Assembly: GCA_017613855.1 (NCBI GenBank)
Contig: JAGACY010000346.1
Coordinates: 1-26,098, forward strand
Source: Pseudomonadota bacterium
GTDB taxonomy: Bacteria > Myxococcota > Bradymonadia > UBA4248
Length of the DNA: 26,098 bases
Reading direction: 5' to 3'
A model generated the notes under the pieces. That model worked only from the letters and a program-made list of their open reading frames with translations, was not told where the DNA came from and did no database searches. This document shows positions 1 through 6,951 of this stretch, in pieces (the first letter of the stretch is position 1; each line of letters starts with the position of its first letter). A program made the position numbers and the translations under genes.

Positions 1-66
1 ATTATACCTAATGTGGTTTTGTGTGCGAATGACATCATAGATGTAGTTCAATATCCGCTCGCATTT

Positions 67-119
67 TTCGAAAATAATTCGAAATTTCAGTTGAGTGTAT
101 TATATTTGGAGAGTAGAAA
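67..119 (+). promoter_or_regulatory. candidate promoter of glgC with two upstream TTCGAA palindromes
   Basis: A sigma-70-like pair is visible: TTGAGT at 91-96 and TAGAAA at 114-119, 17 bases apart, each matching 4 of 6 consensus positions. Just upstream lie two TTCGAA palindromes at 67-72 and 78-83, spaced 11 bp (one helical turn), which could be an operator. This is pattern matching only; AT-rich DNA gives such matches by chance. Confidence 0.3.
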
Positions 120-214
120 GATAATTGTGACCGAAATTTTTGGGGAAATTATCCAAAACCATCAAAAATTATTGTTCCTTCACAGAAGTAAGCGTGATGA
201 GAGGGAGGAATCTT

Positions 215-1498
215 ATGGAACGCGTAGTAGCTGTCGTATTGGGTGGTGGCAGAGGCAGTCGTTTATTTCCGTTAACACACGAAAGAGCCAAACCGGCCGT
301 GCCACTTTTTGGCAAATATCGTTTGATTGATATTACCTTGTCGAACTGCATTAATTCCGGCATTAACCGAGTCTTTTTGCTCACACAGTTTTTAAGTGCC
401 AGTCTTCATCGCCATATTATGATGGCCTACAAATTTGATGCATTTTCGAAAGGTTTTGTCGAGATCCTGGCGGCAGAACAGACCGAAAAGAAGCAGGACT
501 GGTTTATGGGAACTGCTGATGCCGTTCGTGCGACACTCCATCACATCATGCACTTTGCCAGTGAGGAAACCCTGATTTTATCGGGTGATCATCTGTATCG
601 CATGGATTATTCCAAGATGGTGAACAGACATCGTGCGATGGATGCAGGATTGACGCTGGCGGTTTATCTGGTCAACCGTGAAGATGCCTCCCGCATGGGG
701 CTTTTGCGCGTCAACGATGAGGGATATGTCGAAGAATTCGTCGAAAAACCCAAAGATCCCGAAGTTATCGAAAGATTCAGAGCACCCGACAGACTTTGCT
801 ATCAGGTTGGGTTAAATCCCGATGATGGCTGGTATCTGGCCAGTATGGGCATTTATGTCTTCAAAACCCAATTGCTTCAGGAATGCCTGCAGAGCGATGA
901 AAATGACTTCGGCAGCCAGATCATTCCCGGCTTGATCGGCAAGGTCAAAATCGCGACACATCTACACGAAGGGTATTGGGCAGATATCGGGACTATTTCT
1001 GCATTTTACCAGGCCAATATTCAGGCTACTCAAGTCAATCCTCCGTTCCCGCTTTACAGCCCAGGACATCCGATCTTTACGCACATGCGTTCATTGGCAC
1101 CGGCAAGAATCATTCGTTCTGCTATCCGCGACAGTCTCGTAGCTGAAGGAACAGACCTGCACGGAGCCATCATTTCAGATTCGGTTATCGGCGTGCGTAG
1201 TATCATTCGTCCGGGAGCTACGCTCAAAGAAGTTGTCATGCTCGGTGCCGACTATTATGAAGAAGAAAATCCCAAGATTTTCAGCGGTGATGAGAAGAAG
1301 TATTCCGTTCCTATGGGCATTGGCAAGAACGTTACTATCGAACATTGCATCATCGATAAAAATGCGAGAATTGGCGATGATGTCATCATTCGTCGTCAAC
1401 CCGAAGGCTACAATTTCGATGGCGAATTCTATTATGTCCGCGATGGCATTACAGTCATTCCCAAAGGTGCAGTCATTCCGCCCAAAACGCTCATCTAG
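215..1498 (+). CDS. glgC: glucose-1-phosphate adenylyltransferase (ADP-glucose pyrophosphorylase)
   Basis: Makes ADP-glucose from glucose-1-phosphate and ATP, the committed step of bacterial glycogen synthesis, in the cytoplasm. The 427-residue product opens with the nucleotide-binding motif GGGRGSR (residues 10-16), followed by AKPAVP (25-30), SGDHLYRMD (123-131), EKPK (177-180) and DIGT (257-260). A C-terminal region from about 310 has the hexapeptide-like pattern of the left-handed beta-helix. I chose the ATG at 215 because GGGAGGAA sits just upstream and the family motif begins a few residues in; an in-frame ATG at 140 would add 25 residues without family resemblance. Length and wording ([21 protein letters not shown], a C-terminus ending in AVIPPKTLI) resemble cyanobacterial and plant enzymes more than E. 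coli GlgC. No other glycogen gene is in the window. A strong terminator follows, so it probably ends its own transcript. Confidence 0.95.
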   Translation: MERVVAVVLGGGRGSRLFPLTHERAKPAVPLFGKYRLIDITLSNCINSGINRVFLLTQFLSASLHRHIMMAYKFDAFSKGFVEILAAEQTEKKQDWFMGTADAVRATLHHIMHFASEETLILSGDHLYRMDYSKMVNRHRAMDAGLTLAVYLVNREDASRMGLLRVNDEGYVEEFVEKPKDPEVIERFRAPDRLCYQVGLNPDDGWYLASMGIYVFKTQLLQECLQSDENDFGSQIIPGLIGKVKIATHLHEGYWADIGTISAFYQANIQATQVNPPFPLYSPGHPIFTHMRSLAPARIIRSAIRDSLVAEGTDLHGAIISDSVIGVRSIIRPGATLKEVVMLGADYYEEENPKIFSGDEKKYSVPMGIGKNVTIEHCIIDKNARIGDDVIIRRQPEGYNFDGEFYYVRDGITVIPKGAVIPPKTLI

Positions 1499-1521
1499 CG
1501 TTTGACACGACCTTTAAAACT

Positions 1522-1554
1522 AAAAAACCGCATGAGAATTCATGCGGTTTTTTT
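1522..1554 (+). terminator. intrinsic terminator after glgC
   Basis: A perfect 14-bp stem (1522-1535 with 1540-1553) around CCGCATGA/TCATGCGG, with a 4-base loop and an A tract on the left and T tract on the right. It lies 24 bases after the glgC stop codon. Because both arms end in A or T runs, it could act in both directions. Confidence 0.9.
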
Positions 1555-1679
1555 ATTATTAAAAAAAACAGTAATCAAATTCGATTGAGTTTGGTAATAA
1601 TTTCTCCCTAATGGGATATAACGCCCTCAAGGGTGCTTTTCCTCTTTGGTGTTTTTTTGTGATGAATGAGAAATAGTGT

Positions 1680-3440
1680 ATGCGTGGAGCCTCAGTCACT
1701 CTATTTTATGCCATGAAAAAGCGGTCTTCCGGTTCTAGCCGGAAATTCCTCTTTTGGTTCATGCTCATCTTAGGCGTACTTATTATCGTCGATTCGGCAT
1801 TGTTTCATTTCTTTATGATGCTGGAAGGGCGTGGCTATACATTTATTACAGGTATTTACTGGACACTTGTCGTTTTATCGACTCAAGGATTTGGTGATAT
1901 TGTATTCACTTCAGATGCCGGTAAATTATTTACCATTTTCGTCAATCTGACGGGCATTATCTTCATGCTCGTGATGCTGCCATTTGTCATTATTGAGTTT
2001 GTGTACAACCCACTGATGGCAGCACAAAAAGAAGTGACGGCTCCCAAAAAGCTCCCCGAGACCATGAAGGATCATGTGCTCATCACTTACTTTGATTCAG
2101 CTACTGAAGCCCTCATTGCACGCCTTGTGCAGCACCAGATTCCCTATGCCGTCATTGTTGAAAATGTTGCCGATGCAGAACGGCTGAGTGATCAGGGTAT
2201 CAAAGTACTCGTAGGTGATATCCGTCAGCCACAGACCTATATCAATGCAAGGGTTGATCAGGCAGCACTGGTGTCGGTGACATCCCAATCCGATCCTATC
2301 AATACCAATATTGTCTTTGTGGTTCGCCAAATCAGCGACACCGTTCCCATCGTTTCGTTTGCCAATCATGTCGATTCCATCGACATTCTCCAACTCGCCG
2401 GCAGCAGCCAGGTACATGATATCAGCGATCTGATGGGCAGGGCACTTGCACGATCGACCTCGAATGACGGTGTTGCCGCACACATTATGGGTAAAATCGA
2501 TGATTTGAGAATTGTCGAAGCACGTGTTGCCGGTACCGAATTGGTCGGAAAAACCATTAAAGATGCGGATCTGCGACGAAAACTCAACATTACGGTCGTC
2601 GGCGTTTGGGAACGCGGCAATTTCGAATTGGCCGGGCCTCATACCAAAATCACCGAGAATTCCATTCTCGTGATGGCTATGGGAGACGAACAGCTCGATG
2701 ACTACAACAAACAGTTTTCATCGGACAAAGAAGCCGGCAATGGCGTCGTCATTCTCGGCGCCGGACGTGTCGGACTCGCCGCTGCCCGCTATTTGCGCGA
2801 AAAAGAAACGCCATTCACCATTATTGATAAAACCGAACCCACGGGCAGTGAATGGAATGAATTCGCCCAAAATCTGGTTATCGGCGATGCCGCAGATTTG
2901 AATTTCCTTAAATCGACTCTATTTTTTGAGGCTTCTGCCATGCTCATTACGACGGCAGATGATGATATCAATATCTACCTGACACTGTACTTTAGAAAAC
3001 TCAGACCAGAAGCACAGATTATCGTTCGTGCAAACAACGAACGAAATGTCTCTACCATCCATAAAGCCGGTGCTGATTTCGTATTGTCGTCTTCGACCAT
3101 GGCCTCTACGATTCAGTTCAATAACCTCAAACAGGGACATCTCTACACGATGGTCGAGGGACTCTATACCATTCAGATGAAAACACCGCAGAAGATGGTC
3201 GGCAAATCTTTGGTCAACCTGCAGTTCCGTCCTTTGACCGGTTGTTCTGTCATTGCCATGATCATCGACGGCAGATGTGTCATCAATCCTTCGCCTTTTG
3301 AGCCCATTCCCGAAGATTCGGAAATCATCATGGTGCTCACGCCCGATGCCGAAGCCAAATTTGTCAAGTATTTTGTGAACAAAACCGAGATCGACGAAAA
3401 AAATAAATCCAATAAATCCAAAAGGAAAGCGCTGACATAA
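1680..3440 (+). CDS. potassium channel with two cytoplasmic RCK (TrkA-type) domains
   Basis: A 586-residue two-span ion channel of the inner membrane. TM1 is about residues 23-47, the pore loop carries TQGFGD at 68-73 (family norm TVGYGD or T-x-GFGD), and TM2 is about 83-108. The cytoplasmic part holds two RCK units in tandem: TrkA-N/TrkA-C at about 131-336 and again at 355-565. The second Rossmann fold has an intact GAGRVG (360-365). In the first, the glycine motif is replaced by YFDSAT, so only the second is expected to bind a nucleotide. Glutamine at filter position 69 is unusual. The ATG at 1680 has only a weak ribosome site, and the ATG at 1713 (residue 12) is a possible alternative; a stop in frame just upstream rules out a longer protein. 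The gene overlaps the next by one base (TAATG), which suggests translational coupling. Ligand and ion preference cannot be read from sequence alone. Confidence 0.88.
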   Translation: MRGASVTLFYAMKKRSSGSSRKFLFWFMLILGVLIIVDSALFHFFMMLEGRGYTFITGIYWTLVVLSTQGFGDIVFTSDAGKLFTIFVNLTGIIFMLVMLPFVIIEFVYNPLMAAQKEVTAPKKLPETMKDHVLITYFDSATEALIARLVQHQIPYAVIVENVADAERLSDQGIKVLVGDIRQPQTYINARVDQAALVSVTSQSDPINTNIVFVVRQISDTVPIVSFANHVDSIDILQLAGSSQVHDISDLMGRALARSTSNDGVAAHIMGKIDDLRIVEARVAGTELVGKTIKDADLRRKLNITVVGVWERGNFELAGPHTKITENSILVMAMGDEQLDDYNKQFSSDKEAGNGVVILGAGRVGLAAARYLREKETPFTIIDKTEPTGSEWNEFAQNLVIGDAADLNFLKSTLFFEASAMLITTADDDINIYLTLYFRKLRPEAQIIVRANNERNVSTIHKAGADFVLSSSTMASTIQFNNLKQGHLYTMVEGLYTIQMKTPQKMVGKSLVNLQFRPLTGCSVIAMIIDGRCVINPSPFEPIPEDSEIIMVLTPDAEAKFVKYFVNKTEIDEKNKSNKSKRKALT

Positions 3441-4222
3441 TGAATGCAAATCAATCTTCTTTCATTGGTCATGCGCTGAAATCGGGCATACATGGCATCA
3501 AAGGCATTTCCTATCCCGTATGGATCCAGTGTTTCGGTTTGGTATTCCGATGGGGAATGGCCTTCTCTGTTTTAGTGCTGATTCAATATCTGCTCACGGG
3601 GAATACCGATGTCGTGAGTCTGAACACGTTCTGGAAATGGGCGATTTTTATGGGATTTCCCATTATGGGATGGTGGGTGTTTACGTCTGCATGCAAAGTC
3701 GCATGGTGGCGTCACTTTGAGCGTGCATCGTGTCAAACCGAATCGAGAGGGCCATGGATTAAGGATTTGCCAGCCATGATGGGCATCGATTTTGTCTTTG
3801 GTCTGCTCAAAGGGCTTTGTTACCTGGCTTTTGGCTTGTGTACTTATTATATCCTCGTCAGCCATGCACCTTCAGCGATCATTTTAATGGCATTTTCTCT
3901 ATGGATGCTGCTGATCAGCAGTGTGCTTCATCCGGCTGTCGTTGCACAGCGCATGATTTCCGGCCCGGGATTTATGCGTGCACTTTCAATGGCTGCCTCA
4001 ACCATAGTCAGCAATCCCTTTAAAACACTGGCAGTTCGGTTCCTGCCTTATATGGCAATTGCCTGCCTGTGGGGAGGTGCATGCATCGAGATGGGGTTGG
4101 ACCATCTCTTGATTGCGGCTTTCCTTTTGACGATTTCTGTCTTTATCCCCTTGATTTATCCGGTCTTTTGGATCGAACTCATGAGGGAAAGAGAACAATT
4201 AGTAATGAACAATGAACAATGA
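3440..4222 (+). CDS. six-span membrane protein of unknown function, coupled to the potassium channel
   Basis: A 260-residue protein I do not recognise. Hydrophobic segments at about residues 35-53, 64-84, 113-140, 145-166, 198-217 and 222-246 suggest six membrane spans. There is no signal peptide, and the soluble stretches are short and rich in Trp and Arg (for example around 86-108). Its ATG shares one base with the stop codon of the channel gene, and GGAAAG lies just upstream, so the two are very likely co-translated. This makes a channel-associated role plausible but not shown. The last residues (MNNEQ) and the stop codon are encoded inside a heptanucleotide repeat, ATGAACA times three, so the original C-terminus may have been altered by the repeat. 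Confidence 0.8.
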   Translation: MNANQSSFIGHALKSGIHGIKGISYPVWIQCFGLVFRWGMAFSVLVLIQYLLTGNTDVVSLNTFWKWAIFMGFPIMGWWVFTSACKVAWWRHFERASCQTESRGPWIKDLPAMMGIDFVFGLLKGLCYLAFGLCTYYILVSHAPSAIILMAFSLWMLLISSVLHPAVVAQRMISGPGFMRALSMAASTIVSNPFKTLAVRFLPYMAIACLWGGACIEMGLDHLLIAAFLLTISVFIPLIYPVFWIELMREREQLVMNNEQ

Positions 4223-4230
4223 ACAATGAG
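4205..4230 (+). repeat. heptanucleotide repeat (ATGAACA)x3
   Basis: Three perfect tandem ATGAACA units at 4205-4225, then ATGAG. They overlap the end of the preceding gene and supply its stop codon (4220-4222). They form the left flank of dispersed-repeat copy A. Confidence 0.85.
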
Positions 4231-4231
4231 A

Positions 4232-4300
4232 GGATTCTCAAGGTTATTTCTAAAGAATAAAGTTTTTAGCTTTAGAGTTGCCCTTGTTGTTTTGCATCCC
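4232..4300 (+). repeat. dispersed repeat, copy A
   Basis: About 69 bases beginning GGATTCTCAAGGTTATT, with CTAAAGAAT and AGCTTTAGAGTTGC inside and TTTTGCATCCC at the end. Nearly the same sequence recurs at 19815-19886. Both copies are flanked by heptanucleotide repeats. No reading frame is shared by the copies. Confidence 0.85.
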
Positions 4301-4470
4301 AATTACGCATTACGCATTACGCATTTGGAATGCCATTCACAATGAGCCTCAGACTTCACCTTTAGTTTTGCAACCCAATTACGCATTACGCATTACGCAT
4401 TTGGAATGCTCTTTACCTTAAGCTTTAGACTTTCCCTTGAGTTTTGCATTTCAATTACGCATTACGCATT
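4290..4470 (+). repeat. three tandem 76-bp units carrying ATTACGC heptamers
   Basis: The phrase TTTTGCA followed by CCCAATTACGC or a close variant starts at 4290, 4366 and 4442, exactly 76 bases apart. Each unit holds ATTACGC heptamers (three at 4302-4322, three at 4378-4398, two at 4454-4467). The rest of the unit (GGAATG, then a CTTTAG-rich stretch) is less well conserved. It is non-coding as far as I can see. Confidence 0.85.
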
Positions 4471-4474
4471 GAAA

Positions 4475-4690
4475 TCAGTGGACTTTTTGCAAATGCAGCG
4501 TGGCATAATAAAAGCCGCATGTCATGACGAGAACGAGCAGCATCCCCAGTGCAACGGCAAGATTGGGGAATCCGGCCATGACACCGACAGAGCAGCACAC
4601 AAAACAGAAAAATGAGATGAGCAAAAAAATTCCGAGGTTACTGAGGCGATGCATAATTAAGCTCACGATGTAAAGAAATAAACGGCGCAT
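4475..4690 (-). CDS. possible small two-span membrane protein
   Basis: A 71-residue reading frame, divergent from the M16 peptidase gene. It has two hydrophobic stretches, about residues 18-42 (with FFCFVCCSVG) and 44-64, separated by a short loop, and a basic N-terminus. This composition is unlike a random shadow frame and is typical of small inner-membrane proteins. The ribosome site before the ATG at 4690 is weak; the internal Met13 (at 4654) is preceded by GTGAG and could be the true start. Its stop codon lies a few bases from the heptamer repeats. No function can be assigned, and it may not be a real gene. Confidence 0.45.
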   Translation of the reverse strand: MRRLFLYIVSLIMHRLSNLGIFLLISFFCFVCCSVGVMAGFPNLAVALGMLLVLVMTCGFYYATLHLQKVH

Positions 4691-4759
4691 TTTGCGTCAT
4701 GCTTATGGTATGTTTGTAACGCCATCGTGCTTTTTGAGCAAATTTCCCGAGGATGATTC

Positions 4760-6121
4760 ATGTCAAAACTTCCTGAGCTTCCCAAAGCTTTGAATATTGA
4801 AAATCACAGTCTTTCCAATGGGATGCGTGTCCTGATTTGTCAGCGTCCGGAGCTTCATCGCATTTGTCTGCTCGTCAATGTTGCCTCCGGATGCCGCAAT
4901 GAACGTCTCCCCGGGACAGCTCACATGCTCGAGCACCTGATCTTTCGCGGTTCAAAACAATATCCGAGTTTGCGCGAACTTTCGGAAGCATTTGAAAATC
5001 TCGGCGCGGATTTTAATGCCTATACCGCGCGGGAAGTGACGAGTTTTGATGTCTCGATGCCAGCACAGTCGCTCATTCCGGTCGTCTATCTCCTCGGGGA
5101 TGTGCTGAGCACACCGAAACTGCAGGGGATTGCAGCTGAACGCGACATCAATCGCGAAGAGATCATCGGGGATTACGATGCCGACAAGACTCTTATCAAC
5201 GTCGATGACTGGATTGTATCCTTATTTTATGGGGATGCCGGCAAGCCGATTGCCGGTGATCCGGATGACCTCGTCAATATTTCGCGTGCCGAGGTGATGG
5301 CATTTTATGAATCACATTATGCGGCTTCGAACATACTGATTGTGGCTGCCGGGCCGATAGGGGACAGTGCTGAGTTTGTTCGTGCCCTGGAACATGCATT
5401 CGAACCGATACGGACGAATGCAAGCATTTGGACGGCGCGCAGCATGCCTGAGTGCTATCGTTCTGCACTCGAATCGGGAACGCAGGTTGCCCCCCGTCTT
5501 TGCATCAAAAAATACGATGGTGCGACGCAGAGTGAGTTGTCACTTGGTTTTTTGTGCGGTTCGACACTGTCACGAAATTTTTCTGCACTCGAAATGCTTG
5601 TTCGGGTTCTGGATGACGGCATGGCATCCCGTCTTTCGCGGCGTCTTGTCGAAGAACTCGCGCTGGTTTACGATGCGGAAGCTTTTTTGAGTACGACGCG
5701 TGAATCCACATTGATGCAGATCCGTGCTTCGTGCAGGCATCGCAGGGTGTGCAAAGTCATTGATGCGATTTACGGGCTGCTTCGTGAAATCGCCGAAAGC
5801 GGGGTCAATCCTGAAGAATTTGATCGCCTTCGCTGCCGCGTCGTCTGGGAGCATGAAGGCATGCTCGATGGGGCACCGCAGTTGACGCAGTGGCTCAGTA
5901 CGATGAAACTGCAGCAAATGCCATGTGATATTCGGGTGCATTGTGAAAATCTGCTCGCAGTGACTGTGGACGATATTCGGAGTATGGCAACGGATTTGCT
6001 GACACGCCGACCTCACATCACGGCCATTGTCGGCGATATCGGTACGCGTGGTGCAGAAGAGATCCGCGATGTCATGCAGTCGCATTTGAAGTGTCATAAA
6101 ATCAAAATAACGTCATTGTAA
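4760..6121 (+). CDS. M16 family (insulinase/processing-peptidase-like) zinc metallopeptidase
   Basis: A 453-residue single-chain M16 protein. The inverted zinc motif HMLEH is at residues 55-59 (two His ligands plus the catalytic Glu). The third ligand is probably E135, at the family spacing of about 75 residues after the motif, within NREEI. The N-terminal M16 domain covers about 12-160 and the second M16 half about 170-440. No signal peptide is visible, so it is probably cytoplasmic. The ATG at 4760 is preceded by GAGGATGATTC, a good ribosome site. Many bacterial M16 enzymes work as pairs of active and inactive subunits, but no partner gene is next to it, so it may form a homodimer or have its partner elsewhere. 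The substrate is unknown. Confidence 0.92.
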   Translation: MSKLPELPKALNIENHSLSNGMRVLICQRPELHRICLLVNVASGCRNERLPGTAHMLEHLIFRGSKQYPSLRELSEAFENLGADFNAYTAREVTSFDVSMPAQSLIPVVYLLGDVLSTPKLQGIAAERDINREEIIGDYDADKTLINVDDWIVSLFYGDAGKPIAGDPDDLVNISRAEVMAFYESHYAASNILIVAAGPIGDSAEFVRALEHAFEPIRTNASIWTARSMPECYRSALESGTQVAPRLCIKKYDGATQSELSLGFLCGSTLSRNFSALEMLVRVLDDGMASRLSRRLVEELALVYDAEAFLSTTRESTLMQIRASCRHRRVCKVIDAIYGLLREIAESGVNPEEFDRLRCRVVWEHEGMLDGAPQLTQWLSTMKLQQMPCDIRVHCENLLAVTVDDIRSMATDLLTRRPHITAIVGDIGTRGAEEIRDVMQSHLKCHKIKITSL

Positions 6122-6182
6122 TTTTGCAGGGAAGTGTCGGAATTGACCGTGGAGTCCAGGAATTTGGAAAAGCCAGTCCCAG

Positions 6183-6204
6183 GGTAACCCTTACCAGGGT
6201 TACC
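6183..6204 (+). repeat. short inverted repeat after the M16 gene
   Basis: GGTAACCC (6183-6190) pairs with GGGTTACC (6197-6204) across a 6-base loop. It sits 60 bases after the peptidase stop codon, but no T run follows, so it is at best a weak or factor-dependent terminator. Confidence 0.5.
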
Positions 6205-6570
6205 TCTCTCTCCCATCCCCGCCCGCCGACTCACCGTCCAACCCAGAATGACAGCAAGTTTGCACACCGCCCCCTTTCCGACGTGGATTGTCGTAAAAAA
6301 AGAGCATCCCGATGTGCCTGGCATGCACAGCGCTGCAGCATGCATTCCCGCGTCCGGGAATTCTCATACTGTAAACCGCCCCTCGGTTGGCTGTACATTA
6401 TGTTTTGGGGAAAACCAGACTTCAGATGAACCCGCTTGCAAACATCGTGTACCTCATTTCAAAGGAAGGCCAATTCCTTCATAAGAATGATGCCATCCAG
6501 AAAGTCGTTGTTACATTTTTTTTTGCATTATCAGCGAAGTTATGGGGAAATATGCAGGATTGAACAACAT

Positions 6571-6650
6571 TTTCGCGCGTATGGAGGCCGCAGGCCGGAA
6601 TAGCGCGAAAGCGCGTGCGTATGGAGGCCGCAGGCCGGAATAACAGCGCA
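6571..6650 (+). repeat. two tandem 26-bp GC-rich hairpin units, 40-bp period
   Basis: An identical 26-base unit, containing GTATGGAGGCCGCAGGCC and ending GGAATA, occurs at 6577-6602 and 6617-6642. The first is enclosed by TTTCGCGC (6571-6578) and GCGCGAAA (6603-6610), giving a long imperfect hairpin. The phrases GCGTAT, CCGCAGG and TAGC recur in the hairpin at 19231-19271, so this looks like one repeat family. Confidence 0.75.
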
Positions 6651-6712
6651 AAAAATCATTTTTATAATCAATGGGGTAGAAGCCTTTTGCTGCGCAATAC
6701 GGCTTCTATGGT

Positions 6713-6764
6713 GTCCCGTCTATTCGCGCACTGCGTTTGCGAATACGCCGGGACTTTTTTTTTT
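6713..6764 (+). terminator. strong terminator-like hairpin with no visible gene before it
   Basis: GTCCCG (6713-6718) pairs with CGGGAC (6749-6754), and inside them TATTCGC (6721-6727) pairs with GCGAATA (6739-6745). Ten T residues follow (6755-6764). It is preceded by a second hairpin at 6677-6708. The nearest upstream gene ends about 590 bases earlier, so it may end a very long 3' UTR, an unannotated small RNA, or a transcript that starts within this gap. Confidence 0.7.
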
Positions 6765-6951
6765 GAATAGAAGGGATCCATGCTGTTCGAATCTTGCGAT
6801 AAATGATTAGGTGTAGTACAAGGTAATGCTATTTTTGGGGTCGTATGATCGGCTCTCTCATTATCATATTTTATCGTGCGCATTTTTGCGTCATATTCGG
6901 ATGCATTGCATCATTTGTGCATAGAATCATGTGCATTTACAGGGGTTAAGC

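Larger units (their letters stand above)
6122..6951. other. 830-bp gene-free region with several hairpins
   Basis: I see no convincing gene here; the short open frames on either strand lack ribosome sites and protein-like composition. It holds an 8-bp inverted repeat GGTAACCC/GGGTTACC (6183-6204), two copies of a 26-bp GC-rich unit (6577 and 6617), a hairpin TAGAAGCC/GGCTTCTA (6677-6708) and a strong terminator-like hairpin (6713-6764). The last 190 bp are AT-rich and probably contain the promoter and leader of the giant gene, but no promoter stands out. Confidence 0.6.

Noticed and set aside
13..330. A 105-residue plus-strand frame overlapping the start of glgC
   Set aside because: It overlaps the well-supported glgC start in another frame and reads as low-quality sequence with no family resemblance.
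1561..1679. A riboswitch (such as the c-di-AMP type) before the potassium channel gene
   Set aside because: Only a tiny CCC/GGG hairpin and a TATAAC box are visible; the conserved core of known K+-related riboswitches is not there.
4205..4470. CRISPR array
   Set aside because: The repeated units are 7 bp and 76 bp and adjoin directly or drift in sequence; there is no 23-47 bp constant repeat alternating with unique spacers and no cas gene.
6124..6484. Small plus-strand frames after the M16 gene (101 and 78 residues)
   Set aside because: Their translations are rich in Arg, Pro, His and Cys without any protein-like pattern, have no ribosome sites, and overlap each other in different frames.
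6780..6800. A tRNA T-arm suggested by GTTCGAATC
   Set aside because: The flanking bases do not pair as a T-stem and no acceptor, D or anticodon stem can be drawn around it.
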